Below are positions 13,546-24,481 of a stretch of DNA of 64,000 bases, in pieces. The position numbers and the translations under genes were made by a program. How positions within the stretch are numbered: the first letter of the stretch is position 1; every line of letters begins with the position of its first letter. The DNA is from Congeria kusceri (Eukaryota; Mollusca; Bivalvia; Myida; Dreissenidae), in assembly GCA_027627225.1 (NCBI GenBank), contig CM051033.1, positions 46,898,016 through 46,962,015 of the forward strand. The letters are read 5' to 3'. Under the pieces are notes generated by a model. It saw only the letters and a list, made by a program, of their open reading frames with translations, was not told where the DNA came from and ran no database searches.

Positions 13546-16500
13546 GTAAGCTGTTATGAACATTTTTGTCATTACACAATGTATTAAGCACGTATTCCTA
13601 ATTGCATGGACATGTTTTGAAATAGATAGTATGATACATGTTTTTTTTCAGGACAGGACATACGATACAAATATACTTGAACGCATGAATAAAACTACTT
13701 TAAAATACAGCATTAACACCACACAAAAAATAGATATAGGTCTATTTGAATTAAAAAAAAATGTAGAAAGAGAAAATAGAACCAACATCACAACTAATAA
13801 ACTTTCGATAACAACTTTGTGCTTTACATAATACTGGTTAAAAATTATGGTGTTACAGTAAACCAGATATGTTTGTAGCAGGGTGTGATATGCAAAACCA
13901 CTCGTGGGTATAGTTATTCTCTTTATTATGATAGTAGATAGATGATTAGTTGCAATGATCTAAATGATGTCCTGAAACAATAACAATTATTAAAATATAA
14001 CATATTACAATAATAATAATAGTAATTTCAATAATTCATTGTGATACATATTAATTAATTCTGGACAAGTATAAAATAAAAATACATCAGCAAATAAATT
14101 CGATACAATACAATTATATAATAAAATAATATATACACTCACCAGTGACCAACCCCTATAGTTTTAGTATAAAATAATGTACTATATAGGCAAATGGTAA
14201 ATACCAGAGACCTTACTTCTACAAAGTCAAATAGCGAATGCACTAAGATAGACAAATCTAGATTACACCTATTGATTATAGATTAAAGCATCTAACTATA
14301 AAAGAAATGGACGGACATTAGCGAAAACAGTTCACAAATATTCACTCATGCTGACACTTTTCACTCTCTAATTGGATTAGTGGTTAGTAAAATATCAATA
14401 AGATTTGTAGTGAATACCCTGTTACATGTTTTTTATTTTTTAACTTTGTAGATCTAGGCCTACACAAGCATTTATTTAAACTAAAGCCTTTTAAACTCTC
14501 AGTCGTTTATTACAAACTAACAGATATATTTGTTGCGCAGTTTATGCACCTATCAATATTTTCCCCTGGGGGGGGGGAGCGACGGGCAATACAAGGGGAA
14601 TTAGACTAATTTCATTTTTTGGGGTCTAATTCTCCACCCTAGCTAGAGCCAAGCATTTTTGTCTAAATCCCCACAGTGGGAGATGCCATATTTAAGTTGA
14701 GTGAAAAAGCGGGCGTCTAAATTTTCCAATTTTATCAGGGTCTAAAATCCAACCAAAATCTATTTCCCGCGACCCGGGATCATTCGGCGTGTCGAATTCC
14801 CGCCTGTCGGGAATAACTTTCAGTCTAAAGTACCGTATATGCCCGCCGCTCTCCCCCCCCCCCCTGGGAAAAATATTGATAGGTGCATTATGTCCTAGGG
14901 GTTTGACTTTACGGAAGACAGAAGATAGATTACAAGTCTGGATTAAAAGTCTTAAGATGCTCTGCATTGTCTGTGTATATTGAGATATGCAAACAAGAAT
15001 TCCTTAAACTTTAATTCAGTGATCACAGAGATCAGCTGAGGCAGATGGATGACATGTTCCAGAGCCCGTTTAGGGGTCTCGGTATGCTGGAGGATAGCAG
15101 GGGGCGCCGCGGTGGTAGAGACAGTGGGGAGTCCAATGAAATCGCACCGTTTGGTGACTTCGGATTTGGAAATGTATCCAAAATGATGGAAGATATGAAT
15201 AGAAATTTTGTATGTTCTTTGACATTTTATAACACTGCTCACGATCATCAATAAAATCTATGAATTAATAATTTATGGAAATGCCTTATTCAAAAGCTTC
15301 AGTATTGTAAAAACTACTATTGTATATTCATTCCATGCTAATGTAATGACAAAAGTATGTTATGTGAGATGCAACATTTTGTAGCAATTTCACTTCTTTT
15401 TGTTGTCACTAATTGTCCAGTTTTTCTATTCTATCCACAACATTATACAGTCACACATATTAAAAACATACTCTATGAAAATATAATAATTAATTGTCCA
15501 ATGTTTATTTTCCTGCCTGATGCATTTTCATTGGTCGGGATTTGTTAATTGACAAATAAAGTTCGAGATTAAGGTCTGTAGTGTTTGATTGCTTAAAGAC
15601 GTTCGCAACAATTTCCTTCAATTTTTTTCTGACAGACTTTCTTAAAACTTGGCACAATCAATGTATCCTAAAACTAAAACAGTCTTAAAAAATAGGGGTC
15701 ACCAGCCTTTTTCCGGAAATATTGAATTTTGAATACGGTACCTGTCGAAGCCTTTTTTCAGTTTGTGTTACATAGAATGTTGAAATATATAAACCGTTTA
15801 TATTCAAACAAACATTGAGATTTTTAAATGCATCTTTTTTTCAATGTTTTTTCCTTTGGTAATATACAAGTGCAGTTTAATGATAAAACGCGCTTTATCT
15901 ACAGTTATCATTTACCAAATGACTTGTTATGGACGCTTTACGAGTTGAATTTGGCATTAAATTTGCCTGTTAAAACATCAATAATTTATCAAATATACGA
16001 ATATCTTTTGTTCCGAACGACAGATTTTTAAAAAAGATCCCAAATGCATCATTGTATACTGAAACAAAAACAGTCTTAAAAAAAAGGTGTCACCGGCCTT
16101 GTTCTGGAAATATTGGGTTTTGAATACGGTACCTGTCGAAGCCCCTTTTTCAGTTTGGATTTTTATCAATGTTTTAAGTATATAGGATAGTTATTTTTCA
16201 AATAAGGTTATGGTTCTTTCAACTGATATGTTTGTACATGCTTTGTTTGGCAATATACGTGTGAATGTTAAAAATAAAAACGTTTTACCTACATTTACTG
16301 CTTAAGTAATGAATTTGACTGGACATTTATGTGTTTCAAATGGGAACTAATAATGCTTTCTGAAACTTGATTTTTATCAAATGCATATTTTGTTCCAAAC
16401 TACAGATTTTCTTAAAATATCGCACAGACATGCACCAAGGTATACTTACACCAAAACATTAATAAAAAGAATGGCTCACCAAACTTGTTTGGGTAATATT

Positions 16501-19500
16501 GGATTTCATATAGGGTACCTGTGTAGCCTTTTTCCTGTTTCGTTTTAACATACATAAACAACGTATCAATAGAATGAAAATATTTAATGGATCATTTCTG
16601 AACTAAATTTGTTTGGAATACATTTCATAGTGTTTTTTTTATTATTATATATGCTTTATGAACTTTTACTATTAAAAAAAAAATATTTCTTTTGAATTGA
16701 CGAGATGAAATTAGTATATTGTAACGTAACCTATATACAATACAGAAAAAATGAAGCAAAAGTAGAAATTAACCCAATTATTTTTCTTTTAGTTGTGAAC
16801 GTCTTTAAGTTAAAAGCGTGATATTTATCTTCCAGTCTGAGGCAGTTCAGAGGTCTGACAATGGTGCAAATGGGGCATCATTCCACCAGGCTTCCTTCAT
16901 GTCCTACAGGAACGATGGTCAAGGACCCCCAAAGGTTTTCCAGGCTTCCACGGCAACCAAATCTGGACCTGGAGGGGTATGTTTGATGTTTGTGTTGGTG
17001 TAGTTTAAGCTCCTGCAATGTTGTGCTGTAATTGGCTTCTTCAAAATTAAAACAATTGCTAGTTCCATCCAAGTTTTAACAGTTTCAAGAAAATGTATGA
17101 CTGAAGTTCAATATAACAGCTTACGATTAGTGCTCCAGGGTCAGTATCTACAAAGCTCCTAAGGAAAATATAAACTTAAGTTATATTCTAATACAATTTT
17201 TCTAGTAAACAGCAATATTTTATATTTGAAATAAAGCAAAATTAGAAGTATCTGTTGATTATTTACCAAATAAAAAGTCCAAATTAAAACCATTTAATAC
17301 ATGTTTTAAATAAACTTGAAATGAACCAGCTACAGACTTTATACATTTTATGATTTTAAGAAATTTATTTAAGTTTACCCTAAGGATCTTTGTGGATATG
17401 GACTCTTATAATCTTTTGTACTGGGGGTTAAGGTGAAAATGTATGCATACTTCAGAAAATTTGGGAGTAAATGCTTCTTTCCAGAATGTATCGGGGTAAA
17501 TGTGTACTCTAAGTAGGATAAGCGGTTGTAAATTTACATCCAACAAAACATTACAATATGTGAAAAAAGGTATTATTATAATATTCCTTAATAATATACC
17601 TACACCATTTGAATACAATAATGTCACAAGTAAGACTTCTGAACATTTATTGCTAACTACTGAGCATATCAACTGCACCATGTGCACATTTAGGTAGGCA
17701 ATACCATCACAATTTGCCTCCACTGTTTTTTAGTCACTGAAAGGTGACATTATTACCGGTACCTGAAATTGGGAAAAATTGTACGTCAGTGTACACCCAA
17801 ATTTAAATTTCTTTGCGTATATATACACCCCACATTTTATTTTCTCTGCGTATCTTCCAATTGTGTGTGCGTAATGTACACTTGTACGTGCCTTATCGGG
17901 GCCTCTGTATAATTTATATATTAGCACTACCAATAGCCATAACATCCATGCTGCATACAAATCTAATTGGCTACTAAAATTTCTTAAAATATTTGAAAAA
18001 GAAGCATATTTTAACAATTTAGGATGAAAATAGCAGGTATGTTTACAAAATATAAAAGTTTTGGCTACTAATTCATATTTTCTAAGTGCCATCCTAAAAG
18101 GATAATATTATTAATTTCCGACCGATTTTCCAGGTTCGAGAAACCCGAAAGGCCTTGCGCGATTCCGAGCGCGAGCTTGAGAAGATGTCGATTGGTCACC
18201 ACATCCACGTCCGAGGCCACGAGTTGGAGAAACACAGGAACACGCGCTCGGGTCGCACCGAGGAACTGCAGAACTACCTGAACCTCGACGAAAGTATGCT
18301 TGCCTTTCTCAAAATATGCACTCATGAACATTTTCTGCATAATCAGTGATTTAGTCTACCTGGAGTGAAACGCGATAAGAGTTAACCAAATAGCAATATT
18401 GCCTTTACATCAACCATATTTTAAGAATATATTGAATGCTGTTAACAACAACATTATTCATTGTATTTTATTGCATTTTTGTAGTGCTTAATTGCAAGAC
18501 ATTGGTGTAGAAAAAGATCTTTGGGGCAAGGTTTTTTTTCTAAGCAACTAGCCAGAACGGACTACAGTTCCGAAATAATTAGGGTGCAGACTGTTTATTA
18601 GATACTGTGTTTTTCTTTTAAATTTTCTGTGCGGTGCTCAATTGCAAATGACCCTTCGCTTTTTTTCCATGGCAGAGGATGCAGATGCCTTTGACCAGGA
18701 ATGGCGCGATAAAACAAGATCTGCGTTCCAGGGCCTTGAAGACGTTGACCGCCATGTTGGTAGGGGAGGCAACCACAGGGAGATTCGGGACCGCAGATAT
18801 GACGACGAATACGCGCCTGAGAGGGACAGGCACCGAAACGACAGGCGAGTGAGAAACTGTTGATTAATTAGCAGTACGTGAACATGTTTTGGCGGGCAAA
18901 AAAAAAGGAGAAATCTGCAGAATGAACATTAGTCTGTACCCTTTATGATAAAGGCGGGCCACTCTGCAGTCACAGTGTAAGACCAAAGTAGAAATGAATT
19001 TAAACAATGTTGTATCAGGTTTTTGACATCTGTAGTTATATGCCATGAAATTGGGAACTTTCGCGCGACAAAGTTCAAAATAGGAAAAGTTTTATTTTTC
19101 ATCAAATGTGTGGTTATTTTGCTTTTCTTTTGATGAATATATTCAAATGTTTAATCTACTGAACTTCTTTTTGACAATGGTGCCAATTCAAAATATTCAT
19201 TTTTTTTTTATTTTTATTCACCACCTGTAAAATATAAATTACTTGGGGGAATAAAATTGATAGTTTAGGGGAAAAACGGAGGATATTTGGTCAGGGGAAA
19301 CTGCTTTGTTATAGCACTAAACATAGTGAAAAAAATCACTGCTGGGTCGATTTGGTCCTCATTTATAACAGATCTCTTAACGGAATGGGTCAACATTTTG
19401 TGTTGAATATTATTATGTTTGTCCTCCCGTCCGTCCGCCCGCACTCACCCACCCACAGACGGATGGTGCGATTACTATATGCCCTCCTTTGGGGTCATAA

Positions 19501-22500
19501 AAGTCATAGAAACAGATCCTCCTGGTTTAGTAAACACCTCCTCTTGGTAATGAAGCTTCCCATGAAGTTTCCTTGAATTCTGGTCAGTAGTTGCTGAGAA
19601 ATACTCTGGACAAGAAAATGAGACTGATGGACAGAAGGATGGACATACTTTTTAATGCCTGGATGGATTTCAATATAACTTCAGATTATTATTCCCCATG
19701 ACTAGACGATGTGTCGCGTAAAACTTCGTCGGTCAAAGGTCGGGGTCACAATTCAAGGTCAAAGGTCATGAATTTTCATTTCCGCTCTATAACTTCTAAA
19801 CTCCTGGATGGATTTTAATATTACTTCAGATTATTATTCAACATGACCAGACGATGTGTTGCGTGCAAGGTCACAATTCAAGGTCAATGGTCATGAATTT
19901 TCGTTTCCGCTCCATAACTTATAAATGCCTGGATGGATTTTAATATAACTTCAAATTATTGTTCCCCATGACCAGACGATGTGTCGCGTACAACTCCCAT
20001 GCTCGTCTGTCAAAGGTCAAGGTCACAATTTACGGTCAATGGTCATGAATTTCCACTTCTTTACGCCTGGAAGGATTTTAATATAGCTTCAGATTATTAT
20101 TCCCAATGACCAGACAGTGTGTTGCGTACATCTCCCATGATGGTCGTTCAAAGGTCAAGGTCACAATTCAAGGTCAAAGGTCGATTATTTTTGTTTCCCC
20201 TTCATAACTTCTAAACGTCTGGAGGGATTTAAATGTTACTTCAGATTATTATTCTCTATGACCAGACAATGTGTCACATGCAACTCCCATGCTCGTCTGT
20301 CAAAGGTCAAGGTCACAATTCAAGGTCAAAGGTTTAGGATGTCTATTTCTCCACCACTTCTAAACGTTTGGAAGGATTACCTTAGATTATCATTTCCCAT
20401 GACAAGGCAATGTGTCGTGTACAACTCCCATAGTCCTCAGTCAAAGGTCAAGGTCACAATTCAAGGTCGAATGTCAAGGAATTTTCTTTATGCTCTTTAA
20501 CTTCCAAAAGCCTTAAAAGATTTTAATAAAATTAAAAGCAAAGTGTTTATCATAGTGTCACCCCTAGCGACAAAGGGCCAGCCAGTTTCGACTTATGAGA
20601 CACCTTCACTGATGAACATCTTTACTCCTGATTCCTATCCTATATGCCGGGCGCTTGGCAGGAAGGCAATCGGTACCCCTTGATTTAACTAGCTGCTGGG
20701 TAGGCAACCGGCCATATCAGAACTTCGACCTCCCGCTCCGTAGGCGAACGCCCTAACCACTAGTCCACGTAGACGGTATTTAATATTACTTCAGATTATT
20801 TTTTCCCATGACCAGATAATGTGTGTCACATACCATTTACATGCCCCTCTGTCAAGGTCTGTGGGTCCAAGGTTACACTTAAAAGGTCAAATATTAGAAT
20901 GAACTTTTTGTAGGAAGCATCATTTTTGCCAACAGTAAGGAATGTAATAACTTGATGGAAATGAAGTTCATTATGAGGCAGTGTGTCACAACAACAAATA
21001 ACAGTGTGACTGAAATCTGAAGATATTTGTCCAGGGCATAATATTGTACTCTGATATTGTGTTGCCTTCCCCTGACAAGCATATGCTTAGGGGGCATATG
21101 TCTCATCCTGTGAAAAGCCTTGTTCTCAGAGTTATGGGACTTTGAAGATTTCTGAAATAAGTATTTAGTGCACAATTCTTGTCTGGTCTATTTCTATGCA
21201 ACTACTGGTCAGAATTCAATTAAACTTTATAGGAAGCTTCATTTACAAGAGGACGTGTGCGCTGAACCAGGGTGTTCCGCTTCAATGATTTTTATCAGAG
21301 TTATGGGGCTTAAACGATTTCTCAAATAAGTATTTAGTTCACAATTTTTGTCCAATCTATTTCTACACAACTACTGGCCCTTTTTGAGTTGAGTTTATAG
21401 GAAGCTTTATTCCAAGAGGTGTGCACAAAACCAGGAAGTTCCGCCAGAATACAATGAAACTGTATGTGATGCTTCATTATCAAAATGAGTTGTGCACAGT
21501 ACAGGACGTTCTCTGTCAGTGATTTCGTTGGCGTCAACTTTTCGTTTCTGCTCTCTAACTCGAGAACAGATTGAGCTATTTTAATGAAACTTCACACAAA
21601 GATACCTTATATTAATACCTCACTTGCGGTCAAGGTCACCGTTACTAAAAATAGAAAATGGTTTCCGCTCAATAACTTCAGAATGCATTGAGATATTTTA
21701 ATAAAAACTCATACATAGATACCTTATATCAAGACCTAGCTTGTGATTGCATATGGGGTGGGTGGGATCAAGGTCACCATTGCTAAAAATAGAAAACGGT
21801 TTTGGCTCAATAACTTGATAACTCGTCAAGATATTTTAATGAAACTTTATACATAGATACCTTTTATCAAGACCTCGCTTGAGATTGCATATGGAGTGGG
21901 TGGGGTCTAGATTAAGGTCAATGCTACTAAAAATAGAAAAACGGTTTCCGTTCAATAACTCAAGAACGCATTGAAATATTTTAATGAAACTTTATATTTA
22001 GATACCTTTTATTAATTTTTTTTTTTCTTTTTTTTTTGCTGCTTTTAACAGTATTTCAGTCATATCATGGCGGTCAGTTAACCTACTCACACTTTTCCTG
22101 GGCAAGCTTAGCCGATCTAAGCGGTTTACCAGTACTAAGTGCACATACTTATGCCAGTAACTGACAACTGCCCCACTTGAATCAGAGGTAGGGGGAGAAA
22201 TAATTTCATGACCAATCCCCACACAAATTATGTGGCCGGGCTGGGATTCGAACTCACAATCCCCGGATTGACAGTCCAGTGCTCTACCAACTGAGCTAGC
22301 CGGACCCGGTACCTTATATTGAGACCTCGCTTGGGATTGCTGATGGGCTGGGTGGGGTCAAGGTCACCATTACTCACCAATAGAAAAACAGTGTCTGCTC
22401 AATAACTTCAGAATGTATTGAGATATTTTAATGAAACTTCATATGTAGACACCTTATATTGAGACCTCGCTTGGGATTGCATATGGGGTGGGTACGGTCA

Positions 22501-23453
22501 AGGTCACCATCACTAAAAATAAAACAAACAGTTTATGCTCAACAGCTCAAGTATGAATTAAGGCATTGTAATAATGTGTTACTGCAAATGTAGATATATT
22601 ATGTTGGAACCTCACTTGCGATTGCATATAGGATAGGTGGGGGTCAAGGTTACTGTTTCTTTTTCACTTACATAAACGTACTTCTGTTCAGGGTCAGTAT
22701 TCTTAAACTTTTTAACTTAAGTTGTACTTTAGTGCAATATCTAGCCATGACCTTCACCTTGCATCCACACTTTCTTTTATTATTGTTCTGACTTTTATGC
22801 ATTTTATTCGAAAAATTTGTTTTTTGTGGAATTTTCAAGTTTCTTGTCTTACAGTTTTAGAACTTTACTGTTTGCTGAAATTAATACCGGTATATAGAGC
22901 ACAATTCTTGTCTGGACTCTGCTCTTCTGATTGCTTTCCCATTACTTGGCGAAGCGTATTGGGGAGCGTCCATCAGTTCACTGATATCCTTGTTAATAAT
23001 TGTCTCAGTTATAAGTTATAATTCAGTGATAATTTCAACAGGTGACCAGCAAACAGTGCGGTTAAACACCACATGTTGAAAACATGATAATATATACACT
23101 GTTAAATAATGGATTAATATTCAAGTACTAGTAATTAGTTTAACATGATGCATACAGCTAATTGTTGCAGTAATAATTAATTAATTTATTAAACAGAAGT
23201 CAAGCTAGCACATAATATGAATAACACAAGTTATAGATTTTGTCAAATACCCACATTTTCTTTCAGACTTGTCTCGCAGGTTTCGCATTTTCTGTTGTTT
23301 TAATCCTTCTTAACTCTCTGTGTGTTTGGGTGTTTCAGACGAGAGCGTGGCCGAGAGAAACAGCTGGCTCTGCCCGACCCAAGGTCCCCACCAGGAACTG
23401 ACGCCGAGCGCTCCGAGCACTGGGGCCGCTCTAGGGACCGTGAGAGGATCTAA
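13496..23453 (+). CDS. MLF: Myeloid leukemia factor (MLF1/MLF2 family)
   Basis: Six coding exons (13,496-13,545; 15,020-15,209; 16,836-16,976; 18,134-18,293; 18,676-18,844; 23,339-23,453) join in frame to 274 aa, the usual MLF length. MLF proteins shuttle between nucleus and cytoplasm and modulate transcription factors, chromatin and protein stability. Family signatures: an N-terminus with FDDDPFFADHRDQLRQM, the FMSYRNDGQGPPKVFQAST block, the ETRKALRDSERELEKMSIGH block, and NLDEKDADAFDQEWR. The C-terminus is Arg-rich. The start is the first in-frame ATG of exon 1 and matches the family N-terminus. The last junction needs a GC donor (18,845-18,846) with the canonical acceptor at 23,337-23,338. 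A GT donor at 18,849 with an acceptor ending at 23,345 also keeps the frame and differs only by one residue. The 4.5-kb last intron is full of repeats. Confidence 0.92.
14545..14887. mobile_element. C-tract MITE, complete, with TTA target duplication
   Basis: Inverted ends TGCACCTATCAATATTTTCC and its reverse complement bound the element. Both are flanked by TTA (14,542-14,544 and 14,888-14,890), the duplication size of PIF/Harbinger transposons. Just inside each end lies a G or C run of ten or more. It has no coding capacity. It sits in MLF intron 1, 132 bp before exon 2. Relatives are at 8,705, 57,808, 58,289 and 61,551. Confidence 0.8.
15020..15209 (+). CDS. MLF: MLF coding exon 2
   Basis: Begins after TTCAG with T completing the Ala codon, then DHRDQLRQMDDMFQSPF, a Gly/Arg-rich stretch (SRGRRGGRDSG) and FGNVSKMMEDMNRNF. 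It ends at GTATGT in phase 0. Confidence 0.9.
15597..16804. mobile_element. 1.2-kb TTAA-flanked element with three internal repeats
   Basis: The ends AGACGTTCGCAACA (left) and TGTGAACGTCT (right) are inverted repeats, each bounded by TTAA (15,593-15,596 and 16,805-16,808). This fits a non-autonomous piggyBac-type element. The interior has about three diverged units of about 400 bp sharing AAACAGTCTTAAAAAA, GGTCACC and ATACGGTACCTGT. No transposase frame. It lies in MLF intron 2 and ends about 27 bp before exon 3. A second copy with inverted internal order is at 62,199-63,417. Confidence 0.75.
16836..16976 (+). CDS. MLF: MLF coding exon 3
   Basis: 47 codons in phase 0 on both sides. Contains SFMSYRNDGQGPPKVFQAST, the central conserved MLF motif. 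The acceptor lies only about 27 bp after the right TTAA of a transposable element, so the element abuts the splice site. Confidence 0.93.
18134..18293 (+). CDS. MLF: MLF coding exon 4
   Basis: Reads VRETRKALRDSERELEKMSI, then a His-rich GHHIHVRGHELEKHRN block and RTEELQNYLNLDE; it ends one base into the next codon at a GTATGC donor. High GC compared with its introns. Confidence 0.93.
18676..18844 (+). CDS. MLF: MLF coding exon 5
   Basis: Reads DADAFDQEWRDKTRSAFQGL and continues into an Arg/Asp-rich tail. The end is uncertain: 18,844 if a GC donor (CAG then GCGAGT) is used, 18,848 if the GTGAGA donor is used with a downstream acceptor shift in exon 6. Confidence 0.8.
19645..20895. repeat. About 140-bp tandem repeat rich in AGGTCA half-sites
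   Basis: About six diverged units, split by a SINE at 20,552-20,776, then one more partial unit. Each contains TTCAGATTATTATTC, ATGACCAGAC and a cluster such as CAAAGGTCAAGGTCACAATT followed by AAGGTCAAAGGTCA. The clusters start near 19,733, 19,866, 20,008, 20,149, 20,299 and 20,438. It lies in the last MLF intron. An upstream stretch near 19,390-19,505 is a remnant of the GGGGGCATAA-hairpin class. Confidence 0.75.
20552..20776 (-). mobile_element. tRNA-derived SINE, reverse orientation
   Basis: Read on the minus strand, the right end gives a tRNA-like head with an A-box-like TAGTGGTTAGGGCG and a B-box-like GGTCGAAGTTC. The rest is a non-coding body. It interrupts the 140-bp repeat array. 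The tRNA part is too degenerate to be a functional tRNA gene. Confidence 0.6.
21540..22660. repeat. About 130-bp tandem repeat, around six diverged copies
   Basis: Units share CTCAATAACT, a GAGATATTTTAATGAAACTT block, GATACCTTATAT, GACCTCGCTTG and GGTCAAGGTCACCATTACTA. One unit is split by the SINE at 22,014-22,309. Lies in the last MLF intron. Confidence 0.75.
22014..22309 (-). mobile_element. tRNA-derived SINE with target-site duplication
   Basis: On the minus strand it starts with a tRNA-Asp-like head (22,305 down to 22,233): GTCCGGCTAGCTCAGTTGG, an anticodon loop CTGTCAA, and GAGTTCGAATCCCAG. The body ends with ATATGACTGAAATACTGTTA before an A-rich tail (the T run at about 22,016-22,038), like the shared 3' part of Deu/Meta-type SINEs. 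TACCTT(T/A)TATT occurs on both sides (22,003 and 22,310), consistent with a target duplication with one mismatch. The tRNA head has stem mismatches and is not a working tRNA gene. Confidence 0.8.
23339..23453 (+). CDS. MLF: MLF coding exon 6 and stop
   Basis: After TGTTTCAG the frame reads RERGREKQLALPDPRSP and ends at TAA, 23,451-23,453. The transcribed exon appears to continue to a GTACGC donor at 23,464, with a 3' UTR exon from 23,943. Confidence 0.82.
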
Positions 23454-23779
23454 ACTGGCTGAGGTACGCGTTTAGGGGTCTTCACATGTCTGTAGTAAAC
23501 ACCATACACCAAAGAGAACTGTAAGACATGTCATGGTAGAATCTATTCTAACAAAACGCATTAATCAATGACAGTCTCTCGATGTTGTAATACACACTTC
23601 TTTATTTCTGTAGTAGTTTAATTTTACGAGCAAAGCTGACATTTGAATTAATAATGCTATTGTGTATTTATCAATACTGTTCAAACCATTATTTGTTATT
23701 TAATATGTTGCATTACGAAAACTTTGACATCATTAAAATAAAGAAATTATATGAGAAATTTTCTGGGTTTTTTTACTGA

Positions 23780-23912
23780 GGGTGTAATTAATATATTGTA
23801 CATTTTGGGTGTAATCAATAATGTTAATATATTGTACATTTTGGGTGTAATCAATAATGTTAATATATTGTACATTTTGGGTGTAATCAATAATGTTAAG
23901 ATATTGTACATT
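23780..23912. repeat. 36-bp tandem repeat, about 3.5 copies
   Basis: The phrase ATATTGTACATTTTGGGTGT recurs at a 36-bp step with few differences. It lies in the putative intron of the MLF 3' UTR. Confidence 0.8.
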
Positions 23913-24475
23913 TATTCTAGTTTTCCACGTTTTTTTTTTCAGGTTTGGAACAAAGACTACACAGGCAGTTTATGACAATTATGGACTTTAAAACACAAAT
24001 GTTTGGATAAAATTTGTTTATCTTTACTAATCAGTATTTGGTTTCTGGATTTGGCTTTATGTAACATAGTATGAACTTCAAATATGTTTTGAGTTTGGTA
24101 TTTTAGTAAAATTTTGGTATACTATTAAACCTTGTTTTCAGATATATTTGTTGTTAAAAAGTGATTTTTAAATAGACTTAATTGTGTGTCACATAAACTT
24201 AAAACATCAAATATATTTGGAGTTAAATGTAGTTCTTTGTTGAATCGTAATGTAGTCGAAACATTAAGCACAGTTTGTTGTTAATTAAACGATGTTACAA
24301 ATGTCGTTAACTATGAGGTTGTGAATTGAGTAAATATTGTAGTTGTTATATGTTTAGCACAATTCTGTGATACATTTTGTTATGTGTTAACTGGTACTCG
24401 TATATAGGGACATTTATTGCCACATGTTTAGATTGATAGACAATTCGATTTTTCATCTATTTTGGAGATATATGA

Positions 24476-24481
24476 AATAAA
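24476..24481 (+). terminator. Candidate MLF polyadenylation signal
   Basis: AATAAA about 530 bp into the putative last MLF exon. Other AATAAA words nearby make the choice uncertain. Confidence 0.3.

Noticed and set aside
17406..18092. Minus-strand open frames of 105 and 120 codons in MLF intron 3
   Set aside because: AT-rich, low-complexity composition, no start or splice context, no domain.
22233..22305. tRNA-Asp(GTC)-like gene on the minus strand
   Set aside because: Stem mismatches in acceptor and T arms, and it is the head of a SINE with body, A-rich tail and target duplication.
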